Below are positions 33,912 to 42,569 of a stretch of 48,288 nucleotides of DNA, one piece after another (within the stretch, counting starts at the first letter, position 1; every line of letters begins with the position of its first letter). Location of the stretch: assembly GCF_900104395.1 (NCBI RefSeq), contig NZ_FMXX01000020.1, one strand, 5' to 3'. The notes beneath the pieces are model-generated. The model had not been told where the DNA came from. It searched no databases and worked only from the letters and a program-made list of their open reading frames with translations. The DNA comes from Fusobacterium_C necrophorum. GTDB lineage: Bacteria; Fusobacteriota; Fusobacteriia; Fusobacteriales; Fusobacteriaceae. Position numbers and translations under genes: made by a program.

Positions 33912-34950
33912 GTTCTTCTCCAAGTACTTCTTCTTGAGGAGCTTCCAATTTTTTAATTTCATCATAGATAGCATTCAGCAAGTCTTTTTCTTCCTCCAAC
34001 CTTGCCTTGACATTTTCCTTTCCCTGTCCCAGACGAATTTCTCCAAAACTGAACCAAGCTCCCGATTTTGCCACAATATCTTTTGCCAAAGCGATATCCA
34101 AAATTTCTCCCACCTTTGAAATTCCTTTTCCATACATAATTTGGAAAGAAGCTTCTTTGAAGGGAGGAGCAATTTTATTCTTCGTCACTTTTACCACGGT
34201 TTCATTTCCGATAACATCCTCCCCTTGCTTCACGGCAGCAATTCTTTTTACTTCCATACGAACGGAAGAATAGAATTTCAATGCCTTTCCTCCGGTGGTC
34301 GTCGTTTGAGGTCCAAACCCAAAGCCACCGATTTTTTCACGAATTTGGTTGATAAAAATCATGGTTGTTTTGGATTTATTCAAGGTAGCCGTTAATTTTC
34401 GCAAGGCCTTCGACATCAATCTTGCTTGCAGTCCCATTTGCTGATCCGACATTTCTCCGTCAATTTCCACTTTGGGAACCAAAGCTGCCACAGAATCCAC
34501 TACAATCACATCAATGGCTCCGGAACGCACTAGGGTATCTGCAATATCCAAGGCCTGTTCCCCGAAATCCGGCTGTGCAATCAAAAGCTCATCAATATCT
34601 ACACCCAAGGCCTTTGCATACACAGGATCCAAAGCATGTTCCGCATCAATAAAAGCTGCAATCCCCCCCATTTTTTGTGCTTCTGCTATAATGTGTAAAG
34701 CAATGGTTGTCTTTCCGGAACTCTCCGCTCCATAAATCTCTACCACTCTTCCTCTGGGAACTCCTCCCAATCCCAAAGCTGCATCCAAATTTAAACTTCC
34801 CGTCGGGATTACTTCAATTTGCATATGACTATTATCTCCCAATTTCATAATAGCCCCTTCTCCAAAATCCTTAGTTATTTCTTTTACAGCCGTTTCTAAG
34901 GCCTTTTGCTTCGCTGTTAACTCCATCGTTTTTTCTTTTGCTTTTGCCAT
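33883..34950 (-). CDS. recA: Recombinase RecA
   Basis: A DNA strand-exchange ATPase. Walker A GAESSGKTTIALH near residue 75, Walker B VIVVDSVAALVP, the L2-loop region GFGFGPQTTTTGG, and NQIREKIG. 355 residues with an acidic C-terminal tail. GGAG is nine bases before the ATG. The start lies 80 bases inside the upstream glycosyltransferase gene. I see no LexA-type box or clear promoter just ahead of it, so expression may depend on the LPS operon or on a promoter within that gene. Confidence 0.97.
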   Translation of the reverse strand: MAKAKEKTMELTAKQKALETAVKEITKDFGEGAIMKLGDNSHMQIEVIPTGSLNLDAALGLGGVPRGRVVEIYGAESSGKTTIALHIIAEAQKMGGIAAFIDAEHALDPVYAKALGVDIDELLIAQPDFGEQALDIADTLVRSGAIDVIVVDSVAALVPKVEIDGEMSDQQMGLQARLMSKALRKLTATLNKSKTTMIFINQIREKIGGFGFGPQTTTTGGKALKFYSSVRMEVKRIAAVKQGEDVIGNETVVKVTKNKIAPPFKEASFQIMYGKGISKVGEILDIALAKDIVAKSGAWFSFGEIRLGQGKENVKARLEEEKDLLNAIYDEIKKLEAPQEEVLGEEREEISKAKE

Positions 34951-35953
34951 CGCTAAACACTCCTTCTTTTGAATTTTTTTCCTCTATCTTCTTCAAAATC
35001 TGTTCCGCAGTAATTTCTTTCATACAACGAAAATGTTTTTTGGGACATTTCTTATCCCCATGTAAACTGCAAGGAGAACATTCCACTCCTGCATAGATAA
35101 GAACATCCTGTTCCCCTAATTCAAACATTCCCGGACTGGTTGGTCCAAAAATAACAAAACTTGGACACTTCACTCCTCTCGCAATATGAAAGGGACCTGA
35201 ATCATTACTTACCAGAAAAGCTGCCTGTGACAATAAGGCTCCGCTCTCCTGTAAACTCAGCTTTCCCGCAAAGGAAATAGCACTTCCTTCGCTTAATTCT
35301 ATAATCTTGTTGCAATTTTCCTCGTCCTCTTTCCCGCCGATTAAAATGCTTGGATATGAATACTTTTGATGCAATAATTTTGCTAAAAGAGCAAAATTTT
35401 CTACAGGCCATTTCTTCGTATTCTTAGATGCTCCCGGTGCCAATACGGGAAAATTTCGATAACTTTCAAACTTTTTTTTCTCTTCTTCTTTGACAGCAAA
35501 ATACAAATCTTCTCCATGATAATCCAAAGAAAAAGAAGAAAAGGCAGCAAAATAATTTTTTATAATCGTATCATCTACTTGGTAGGAAATCAAGCCCAAA
35601 TTCACCAAGAGAGATTTCCACCATTTTCTTTTCGGATAGACAAAATAAGGAATTCCCATACTCCATCTCATCCATTGGGAACGAAATTTATTGTGCAGGT
35701 CAAAGACGTAGTCATACCCATTTTCTTTTAATGCTTTGGAAAATTTTCTGATATTGCGTATTCCGTCATGTTTTTTCTTATCAAACACATAAATATGGTC
35801 AATATAAGGACAATCTTGAATCGCAGCTTGAAATTGCTTTAAGACTACAAAGTCTAAAATAGAATCCGGATACTTTTTTTTCCAAGCTTTTAAAACAGCT
35901 GTTGTCAATAATACATCTCCAATAGAGCTCAATCGAATCACTAAAATTTTCAT
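34871..35953 (-). CDS. Family 9 glycosyltransferase (heptosyltransferase type)
   Basis: 360 residues. It starts MKILVIRLSSIGDVLLTTAVLKAWKKK-like, the family signature for ADP-heptose users. Donor-site blocks are APGASKNTKKWP and VSNDSGPFHIARG. The C-terminal cysteine group CSPCSLHGDKKCPKKHFRC is shared with the copy at 36636-37649. The start at 35953 overlaps the preceding kinase gene as ATGA. A longer reading to 36010 has no family support. The last 27 residues, encoded over the recA start, are charged and without family counterpart. Acts on LPS inner core in the cytoplasm; exact acceptor unknown. Confidence 0.88.
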   Translation of the reverse strand: MKILVIRLSSIGDVLLTTAVLKAWKKKYPDSILDFVVLKQFQAAIQDCPYIDHIYVFDKKKHDGIRNIRKFSKALKENGYDYVFDLHNKFRSQWMRWSMGIPYFVYPKRKWWKSLLVNLGLISYQVDDTIIKNYFAAFSSFSLDYHGEDLYFAVKEEEKKKFESYRNFPVLAPGASKNTKKWPVENFALLAKLLHQKYSYPSILIGGKEDEENCNKIIELSEGSAISFAGKLSLQESGALLSQAAFLVSNDSGPFHIARGVKCPSFVIFGPTSPGMFELGEQDVLIYAGVECSPCSLHGDKKCPKKHFRCMKEITAEQILKKIEEKNSKEGVFSDGKSKRKNDGVNSEAKGLRNGCKRNN

Positions 35954-36639
35954 TTTCTTTCTCTTCTCTTTGTCTTGATCTTTACCCACCATTCTTTTAA
36001 ATCCTTCCATTTTTTAGCAATTTTATAAGCCCAATGACTTCGATCCGTCAAGAAAGAGCAAGAGGGACAACTTAACTCAAAATAATAATTTTCATAAGCA
36101 CTTCCCAAAGCTCCATATTTGTTTTTCTGAAATTTGGAATCAATCAGATAGATATCTTCTCCATCCATTAAAAAATTGGATAGTTGAGAATCTCCATGTA
36201 AAAAGCCGGCATCGTGTATTTTCTTAAGATAAGCAAATGCTTTTTCCGCTTTGTGAACTGTCATCTCTTCGGCATCAAGATAGGAATAGACTAAGAAAGA
36301 ATGTATTGTCATAGAAGCCCATTTTCTTTCATAAGCAAATTGAAACTTAGGCCCTAAAAAGCCTTTTTTTTCAATTTCCAACATTTGCAATCCCTCTCTT
36401 CTGCTCTCACTTCCACGAAATATAGATAAAAACCTCTGCCATTTTCTTTGATTTTTTTCTCTCGGTTCTTTATAAATAAATTTACTTCCTCCAATCTCTA
36501 AGAGAGCTACGTAACTTCTGTCGGTATCTTTCAATACCTTAAGTAAACGATAATTTCCGGCTTTCCAATATTCAAACAAAGAAAAAGCCTCTTTCGAAAA
36601 ATAGTATATCCTTTCCTGCTGTGACAACTTTTTTTTCAT
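35950..36639 (-). CDS. RfaY/WaaY-like LPS core heptose kinase
   Basis: A 229-residue protein kinase-like enzyme. ALLEIGGSKFIYKEP gives the nucleotide lysine. FLHGDSQLSNFLM is the catalytic loop (His-Gly-Asp ... Asn) and IYLIDSKFQKNKYG stands for the DFG region, with Asp-Ser in place of Asp-Phe as in RfaY-type kinases. RfaY phosphorylates a heptose of the LPS core. It overlaps both neighbours, which are heptosyltransferase-type genes, by four bases (ATGA), supporting a core-modifying role. Confidence 0.82.
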   Translation of the reverse strand: MKKKLSQQERIYYFSKEAFSLFEYWKAGNYRLLKVLKDTDRSYVALLEIGGSKFIYKEPREKNQRKWQRFLSIFRGSESRREGLQMLEIEKKGFLGPKFQFAYERKWASMTIHSFLVYSYLDAEEMTVHKAEKAFAYLKKIHDAGFLHGDSQLSNFLMDGEDIYLIDSKFQKNKYGALGSAYENYYFELSCPSCSFLTDRSHWAYKIAKKWKDLKEWWVKIKTKRRERK

Positions 36640-37649
36640 GCTTCCTCCCTGTCATATTCTCGTATTTCCTGCAAGACCAACTCCGGCTTCAACTCCCTCA
36701 TACAACGAAAATGCTTTTGAGGGCAGGTATTTGTCCCATGAATGCTACATGGTCGGCAATCCAAATCCTCCAGTTCTATTACGACGCTGTTATCCGACCA
36801 AGGAGTAAAGCCAATCTCTTTTACCGTAGGACCAAAGATTGCAATAATCTTTGCCTTTGGAGAAGAAGAGGCGATATGAATCGGAGAAGAATCATTTGTC
36901 ACAACATAGTTCACTTCCTGCAAGACTTTCGCCAGTTGCAATAAGCTTGTTTTTCCGCGCAAATCCCAAACTCCCTTTTTCCATTGAAAAGGCAGTTCTT
37001 GCTCTTCTTTCCCCCCTAGAAGCAAAACAGCAATCTTTTCCGTTTCCGAAAGCCTGTCCAAAACTTCCTGAAAATATTCTATAGGCCATCTCTTCGTCTC
37101 CCAACGACTTCCGGGAGCCAAAGCTACAATACAAGAATACCCCTGTCTTTCTATTTCTTGTTTCCACTTCTTCCAAATTCGTTCTTCTGGTTCTTTCGGA
37201 TACAAGGCAATCTCATATTTTTTATTCTCTTCCCCTTCCACAAAGGCAAGCAAACGTCTTACCTCATGAAAATTCTTATGATATTCTATTTTCTTTGTGA
37301 AAAAACAAGATAAAGGAGCCGTTCTATATCCGATTTTCTCTCTTGCCCCAATGAGTAAACTTAACAGCATGCTTCGTAAATAACGATGCGGACAATAAAT
37401 CATATCAAAATGTTCTTTACGTAATTCTCCGACTATACGAAAAAATGCTCCCCAGGTCTTATCCTTTCCTTTTTTATCATAAGAAATGATTTTCGTGATA
37501 TGAGGATTGTTCTTTAAAATGCTTGCTCCGGCAGGAACTGTCAAATAATAAATTTCAGCTCCTGCATATTTCTCTGCTATTTTCGTTATCATAGGAGTGG
37601 AAAGAACAACATCACCGATAAAGGCGGTGTGTATGATTAAAATCTTCAT
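36636..37649 (-). CDS. Family 9 glycosyltransferase (WaaF/heptosyltransferase II type)
   Basis: 337 residues. N-terminal MKILIIHTAFIGDVVLSTPM. The block ALAPGSRWETKRWP binds ADP-heptose phosphate. VTNDSSPIHIASS follows, and CRPCSIHGTNTCPQKHFRC is the cysteine group near the C-terminus. This full set is what WaaF-type enzymes show. It is a paralogue of the gene at 34871-35953. Four-base ATGA overlaps join it to both neighbours. Confidence 0.88.
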   Translation of the reverse strand: MKILIIHTAFIGDVVLSTPMITKIAEKYAGAEIYYLTVPAGASILKNNPHITKIISYDKKGKDKTWGAFFRIVGELRKEHFDMIYCPHRYLRSMLLSLLIGAREKIGYRTAPLSCFFTKKIEYHKNFHEVRRLLAFVEGEENKKYEIALYPKEPEERIWKKWKQEIERQGYSCIVALAPGSRWETKRWPIEYFQEVLDRLSETEKIAVLLLGGKEEQELPFQWKKGVWDLRGKTSLLQLAKVLQEVNYVVTNDSSPIHIASSSPKAKIIAIFGPTVKEIGFTPWSDNSVVIELEDLDCRPCSIHGTNTCPQKHFRCMRELKPELVLQEIREYDREEA

Positions 37650-38677
37650 GACAAGGCCTCTTGTAATAATTTCATTATTGTTTCTTCTTTCTCCTTTGTC
37701 ATCGAATCAAAATAGGGATTTTCATAATTTTCTTTTTCCGAGCCTTCCTCATCCACTACAAAATAACGGACTTCTTCTAAATATCTTCGAAAAATTCCCC
37801 ACCTTGTTTTACTTTGTGTCCTCTTATTCGGATAAAAAGCCACTATTTTCTGTCCCAAAGCTCCGGCAATATGGGTTGGTCCTGTCGAACCTCCAAAATA
37901 GAGCTGTGCTTTTTCAATGACAGCCGCTACATTTAAAATACTTCCTCCATTTGCAAAAATATGTACTTTATTGGAAGCAATCCGTTCTTTTAATTGTAAA
38001 GCTCTTTCCTCCTCTGAAATGTGACAGGTCAGGATAATTTCCAGTTCCGCTTCTTCCAATAACAAATTTTTTAAAATTCTTCCATACTCTTCATCTCGTA
38101 AATTCTTGGTAGAGCCACCCAAAAACGGATTACACACCAAAACCTTAGAGCCTAAGTTCTCCTGTTCCCAAAACAAAGAGGCAACTCTTCGATTCTCTTC
38201 TGTCAGTACCAGTTCTGTGTTTAACTCGTAGGAAGTGCTATAACGTATCGGATTCAGTTTTTTTACCAAATCCAAATTATATTCCGCCTCATTTTTAGTG
38301 GAAAGTGATCTTTTTTGCAAAATACCTTTGTTGTATAACAACCAAGAAGACGGTTTTGAAATCGGTCCGATTCTAATCTTCGCCTTACTGGACTTTACCA
38401 ATTTTGCAATGTATTCGTCATGAAATAAGGCGATAAAAACATCTGCTTTAAAATACGCGATTTTCATCAACAATTCTTCTTTTTTAAAGTCATCTATTTT
38501 TAAAATGCGATCAATATAGGGTAAATTTTTGACAATATCATAGTTATATCTTCTCACCAAAACAATTAACTCCGCCTTAGGGTACATCTTTTTTAACATG
38601 AAAAAACTGGGAATAGATAATACCAAATCCCCGATTTTGTCTGTTCTGGCTACAATAATTCTCTTGATTTCTCTCAT
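37646..38677 (-). CDS. Family 9 glycosyltransferase
   Basis: 343 residues. It starts IKRIIVARTDKIGDLVLSIPSFFMLKK, a GT9 signature. CNPFLGGSTKNL is the donor-site loop and YFGGSTGPTHIAGALG the second. Unlike the other two GT9 copies it lacks the C-terminal cysteine group, so it forms a different subgroup, perhaps WaaQ- or WaaC-like. Linked by four-base overlaps to the GT2 gene and to the next GT9 gene. Confidence 0.85.
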   Translation of the reverse strand: MREIKRIIVARTDKIGDLVLSIPSFFMLKKMYPKAELIVLVRRYNYDIVKNLPYIDRILKIDDFKKEELLMKIAYFKADVFIALFHDEYIAKLVKSSKAKIRIGPISKPSSWLLYNKGILQKRSLSTKNEAEYNLDLVKKLNPIRYSTSYELNTELVLTEENRRVASLFWEQENLGSKVLVCNPFLGGSTKNLRDEEYGRILKNLLLEEAELEIILTCHISEEERALQLKERIASNKVHIFANGGSILNVAAVIEKAQLYFGGSTGPTHIAGALGQKIVAFYPNKRTQSKTRWGIFRRYLEEVRYFVVDEEGSEKENYENPYFDSMTKEKEETIMKLLQEALS

Positions 38678-39444
38678 GATGAACCATGACTCTCCTTTTC
38701 TCTTTCATATAATTCATGTAATTTATAATACTTTACCATACTATACATGGCACTGGTGTTAGCTAACACAAAGCCTTCCAATCCATCTAAAAATCCTAAT
38801 CTGAAAAAATACATCCGAATAAATTTATAAAAAGGCTCCAAGACGATCTTCAGAGCACCGACTTTTTTTCTTTTTTGAAAAGCATCCTTCGCCCCCTCTG
38901 TTGTATAACGATTAAATTTCGTAAAATAATCTTCCAAGTTGACATAGCTGTGATGAAAAATCTCTTCCTGCAAACTTCCTATTTCTTCCAAAGTTTCAAA
39001 TTCCTCATGAACGGTATTATGATTAAATGCTCCGCTTCCTCTATAAAAGAGTCTTACTTTTTTTGCCCCGCTCCAACCTCCGTGATAGATTTTTTTCCCG
39101 AAGCAAACACTGGTAAAAGAGATCTTGTATACTTTGTATTTCACAGGTTCTTGCAAAATTTTTTGAATCTTATCGTATAACTTGGGAGAAATTTCTTCGT
39201 CTGCATCAATGTTTAAAATCCACTCCGATTGACACAATTGAATCGCTTTATTTCTTTGAGGTCCATAACCCAACCAATTCTGGTGTACAAATTTAGCTCC
39301 ATATTTTTCTGCGATTTCTCTCGTTCCATCAGTAGAACCGCTATCCACAATTACAATCTCATTCGCCAAATCGGCAATGGATCGGAGCGTTTTTTCCAAT
39401 ATTTTTTCCTCATTATACGTTATCATTGCAACTGAAAGAGACAT
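38674..39444 (-). CDS. Family 2 glycosyltransferase, WaaE/LgtF-like
   Basis: 256 residues. LSVAMITYNEEKILEKTL opens the GT-A fold. VIVDSGSTDGT and LNIDADEEIS give the nucleotide-sugar and metal aspartates. HNTVHEEF and the C-terminal basic segment with FIRMYFFRLGFLDG fit the family that adds glucose to the first core heptose (WaaE/LgtF). A membrane-surface role is likely. It lies eight bases after the deacetylase gene. Confidence 0.87.
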   Translation of the reverse strand: MSLSVAMITYNEEKILEKTLRSIADLANEIVIVDSGSTDGTREIAEKYGAKFVHQNWLGYGPQRNKAIQLCQSEWILNIDADEEISPKLYDKIQKILQEPVKYKVYKISFTSVCFGKKIYHGGWSGAKKVRLFYRGSGAFNHNTVHEEFETLEEIGSLQEEIFHHSYVNLEDYFTKFNRYTTEGAKDAFQKRKKVGALKIVLEPFYKFIRMYFFRLGFLDGLEGFVLANTSAMYSMVKYYKLHELYEREKESHGSS

Positions 39445-39452
39445 TTATCCTC

Positions 39453-40532
39453 CTAAGATACTAAACTGTAAATTTTTCCCAAAATTAAGTTAGAAGCAAT
39501 CCATACATTCCACTTGAATTTTCTCAAACTGTAATTTCGAAGTTCAATTCTTTTAATCAATTTAAGATTCGGCAGCTGATCATTGCTTCCTTTTTTCGTT
39601 GTCACAAAAGCTCTGACTCCCAATTTTTCCAATATGCTTACACCGTTCCAAGAACGATGCCCCCAAGGCCAGCAAAAACAACTGACTTCATTTCCCAAAT
39701 GTGCCTCTATCTGTCTTTTATTTTCCAAATAATCCTCTGTAATCCGTGTTTCAAATTCTTGTTCCGTCACCTTATGAAAATATTCCGAATGTTTTTCAAT
39801 AAAGTTTTGTCCCTCTTCCCTTCTCTTTTTTTCATTTCCTATGGCCTTTAATACTCTATGATAGTATTCTTCAAAAATAGGAAAAAATTCCTTTTGAATT
39901 TGAAAACCGGGAAGCGTATACTCCCCCCTCTTTCGAAATTTAGGATAGCCTTCCCTGACTCTTCCCTGATATAAATAAGTATCCGTACAATCTTCTTCCA
40001 TCCCCTGAAAAAAACCTTGCAATTTGTTGTCTGCAAAAACCGCCATATGTTTATGGGAATGTGCCTGAAAATCAACAAGTCCGCTTTCATACATCTCTCG
40101 AATTTCTCTCCAGCTCATATATTGAGCACTTTCTCCACAACCTGTTTTCACATATTGTAATATCGCTTTTTGATTCGCAATTCCATTTTCCTGAATTTCT
40201 TCTTCTTGTTTTCTATCCTCGGAAATATATAGAGTATTCAAAAAAATAGTTGCTTTCATATTGTACTTCTTTAATAGGGGAAATACATATTTATAATTGT
40301 CATAATAGCCGTCATCCAAAGTCAACAATACCGTTTTTTTGGGAGCCCCCTCCTCAATATATTCCGATAAGGTCATTGTATGATATCCCTTTTTCGATAG
40401 CCAAAGCAGATGTTGTGCAAATAATTCCGGATTTACCTTAGAACCAGGATGAATTTGATGGTATAAAAAAATAGGAATTCCGTGATTGTGAAAGATGAGT
40501 AGTATAAAAATAAAAATGAAAATCCAATACAT
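39453..40532 (-). CDS. Membrane-anchored polysaccharide deacetylase
   Basis: 359 residues with an N-terminal membrane segment (residues 2-14). The NodB domain is recognised by IPIFLYHQI, TLDDGYYDNY (catalytic and metal aspartates) and QAHSHKHM (metal histidines). An insertion of about 110 residues, rich in charged and aromatic residues, separates this from the third motif CFCWPWGHRSW. The active site probably faces the periplasm. It heads the LPS run, so the substrate may be a core or O-chain N-acetyl sugar, but a cell-wall target is equally possible. It has its own strong promoter. Confidence 0.83.
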   Translation of the reverse strand: MYWIFIFIFILLIFHNHGIPIFLYHQIHPGSKVNPELFAQHLLWLSKKGYHTMTLSEYIEEGAPKKTVLLTLDDGYYDNYKYVFPLLKKYNMKATIFLNTLYISEDRKQEEEIQENGIANQKAILQYVKTGCGESAQYMSWREIREMYESGLVDFQAHSHKHMAVFADNKLQGFFQGMEEDCTDTYLYQGRVREGYPKFRKRGEYTLPGFQIQKEFFPIFEEYYHRVLKAIGNEKKRREEGQNFIEKHSEYFHKVTEQEFETRITEDYLENKRQIEAHLGNEVSCFCWPWGHRSWNGVSILEKLGVRAFVTTKKGSNDQLPNLKLIKRIELRNYSLRKFKWNVWIASNLILGKIYSLVS

Positions 40533-40559
40533 GTTTCTCCCTCTTTTCTACTTTTTTTC

Positions 40560-40588
40560 ATTATATCAAATATGTTTCTTTTTTTCAA
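40560..40588 (-). promoter_or_regulatory. Promoter of the LPS gene run
   Basis: TTGAAA (40583-40588), 17-base spacer, perfect TATAAT (40560-40565), 28 bases before the deacetylase ATG. The likely main promoter for the run down to recA and perhaps beyond. Confidence 0.75.
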
Positions 40589-40600
40589 AAAAATAAAATA

Positions 40601-40642
40601 AAAAGCGAAGCAGAATCTTTTCTAAAAAACTGCTCAGCTTTT
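40601..40642 (-). terminator. Terminator after deoC
   Basis: A 13-base stem with two mismatches (40601-40613 with 40630-40642) around a 16-base loop, followed on the minus strand by TTTTATTTTATTTTTTT. It closes the nucleoside operon. Confidence 0.75.
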
Positions 40643-40670
40643 TTACCTTTTAAAGCTCAATACTGATAAA

Positions 40671-41342
40671 CTAATAGCCATTCTTCTCCACTTTTTCAGA
40701 CTTTGCTATTTTAATCAATCGACTGGTTCCCAATCTATTGGCTCCCAATTGTAAAAATTTTTCCGCATCGTCAAAAGAAGAAATTCCACCCGCCGCCTTA
40801 ATTTTTACATTTTTTCCACTATACTTTCTCATCAACTCTATATCCGCGAAAGTGGCTCCCCCTGTGGAAAAGCCGGTAGAAGTTTTAATATATTCCGCTC
40901 CGGACTTCGTCACAATCTCACACATTGTAATCTTCTCTTCTTCTGTCAATAAACAGGTTTCAATGATGACCTTTAAAATTTTTCCGTCACAAAGCTGATG
41001 AATTTTTTCTATTTCTTCACATAACAAATCATACTTTTTGTCTTTTAACAGCCCAATATTGATGACCATATCAATCTCATCCGCCCCGTTTTCCAAAGCA
41101 TTTTTGGCTTCATATACTTTTACTTCTGTAGTATGATAGCCGTTAGGAAATCCAATGACTGTACAAATAGCAAGTCTATCTCCGACATATTCCTTTGCTT
41201 TTTTTACAAAAAATGGCGGAATGCATGCGGAGGCTGCCTGATATTTCATAGCGTCATCCAAAATTTCTTTAATTTCTCCCCAAGTTGCCCCTTGGGCAAG
41301 TAAAGTATGATCTACCGTTGAAAATATTTCCCTTTTTTCCAT
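40671..41342 (-). CDS. deoC: Deoxyribose-phosphate aldolase
   Basis: Splits deoxyribose 5-phosphate into acetaldehyde and glyceraldehyde 3-phosphate. The Schiff-base lysine lies in GAEYIKTSTGF. DEIDMVINIG and IKAAGGISSFDDAEKFL are further blocks, the latter with the second lysine. 223 residues. Last gene of the operon, taking the product of deoB. Confidence 0.97.
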   Translation of the reverse strand: MEKREIFSTVDHTLLAQGATWGEIKEILDDAMKYQAASACIPPFFVKKAKEYVGDRLAICTVIGFPNGYHTTEVKVYEAKNALENGADEIDMVINIGLLKDKKYDLLCEEIEKIHQLCDGKILKVIIETCLLTEEEKITMCEIVTKSGAEYIKTSTGFSTGGATFADIELMRKYSGKNVKIKAAGGISSFDDAEKFLQLGANRLGTSRLIKIAKSEKVEKNGY

Positions 41343-41355
41343 ATTTTTCCACTCC

Positions 41356-42546
41356 TTAATTGATTTGACTCAAAACTGATGTTCCTATTGTGTCCTTTGG
41401 CATTTCTATCTTGAAATTCTCTGCAATCGTCGCTCCAATGATTGCAAAAGTAGAGCTTTCTTCCAACTTTCCATTCTGTTTCATGGAAGGAGAATACACA
41501 ATAAAAGGAACTTTTTCTCTTGTATGATCACTTCCTGTATAAGTAGGATCATTTCCGTGATCTGCTGTAATGATCAGTAAATCATCTGCTCTAAGTTTCG
41601 CCAAAAATTCTCCCAGCTTTTTATCAAAATTCTCCAGTTCTTTCGCGTAACCGGTCGGATTCCTTCTATGTCCCCAAAGAGCATCAAAATCTACTAAATT
41701 CACAAAACACAAACCCGTAAATTCTTTCTCCAATAATGCAATTGTCTGTTCCATCCCATGAATAGAACTCTTTGACTTATAAGCTTCTGTGATTCCTTCG
41801 GTATCAAAAATATCATTGATCTTTCCTATAGAAATCACATCGAATTGATTTTCTTTGAGGGCATCTAAAACTGTTTTTCCATATGGTTTCAATGCATAGT
41901 CATGACGATTGCTTGTTCTTTTAAACTCTCCTTTTCGTTTTCCGATATAAGGTCTCGCTATGACTCTTCCTACTTTCCATTCATCTCTCATAGTCAATTC
42001 TCTTGCAATTTCACAGCAACGATATAACTCCTGAAGTCCAAAACTTTCCTCATTTCCACAAATTTGTAAAACAGAATCTGCCGAAGTATAAACAATCATA
42101 TTCCCTGTTGCAATTTCCTCTTCCGCAAGTTCTTCCAAAATTTCTGTCCCACTAGCACTCTTATTTCCTATAATACGGTGTCCCGTTCTCTTTTCCAATT
42201 CTGCAATTAACTCCTGAGGAAATCCTGTATCTGTAAAAGTTTGAAAAGCTTTATCCACATGTAAGCCCATCATTTCCCAGTGCCCTGTCATAGTGTCTTT
42301 TCCCACACTAGCCTCATTCATCGCCGTAAAATATCCAAGAGGATTTTCTACAGGTTCGACATTTTTCAAATGACACAGATTTGCCAATCCTAATTTTTGA
42401 AGATTGGGAATTTCAAGTTTTTCTACCGATTCTGCAATATGTCCGAGAGTGTTCACTCCAATATCTCCGAATTTTTCAGAATCATGCATCTCTCCTATCC
42501 CCAAAGAATCTATTACAATTGTAAATATTCTTTTATATGTTCTCAT
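41356..42546 (-). CDS. deoB: Phosphopentomutase
   Basis: Moves phosphate from C1 to C5 of ribose or deoxyribose. An alkaline-phosphatase-superfamily fold with metal ligands in TIVIDSLGIGEM and ITADHGNDPT. The phosphorylated threonine lies in GKDTMTGHWEM. 396 residues, 13 bases before deoC. Confidence 0.97.
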   Translation of the reverse strand: MRTYKRIFTIVIDSLGIGEMHDSEKFGDIGVNTLGHIAESVEKLEIPNLQKLGLANLCHLKNVEPVENPLGYFTAMNEASVGKDTMTGHWEMMGLHVDKAFQTFTDTGFPQELIAELEKRTGHRIIGNKSASGTEILEELAEEEIATGNMIVYTSADSVLQICGNEESFGLQELYRCCEIARELTMRDEWKVGRVIARPYIGKRKGEFKRTSNRHDYALKPYGKTVLDALKENQFDVISIGKINDIFDTEGITEAYKSKSSIHGMEQTIALLEKEFTGLCFVNLVDFDALWGHRRNPTGYAKELENFDKKLGEFLAKLRADDLLIITADHGNDPTYTGSDHTREKVPFIVYSPSMKQNGKLEESSTFAIIGATIAENFKIEMPKDTIGTSVLSQIN

Positions 42547-42569
42547 ACTGTTTCATCCTCAACTTTCTT

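Noticed and set aside
34951..35040. SOS (LexA) box or promoter immediately before recA
   Set aside because: I looked for GAAC-N4-GTTC-type and CTG-N10-CAG-type sites and for a -10/-35 pair and found none convincing.
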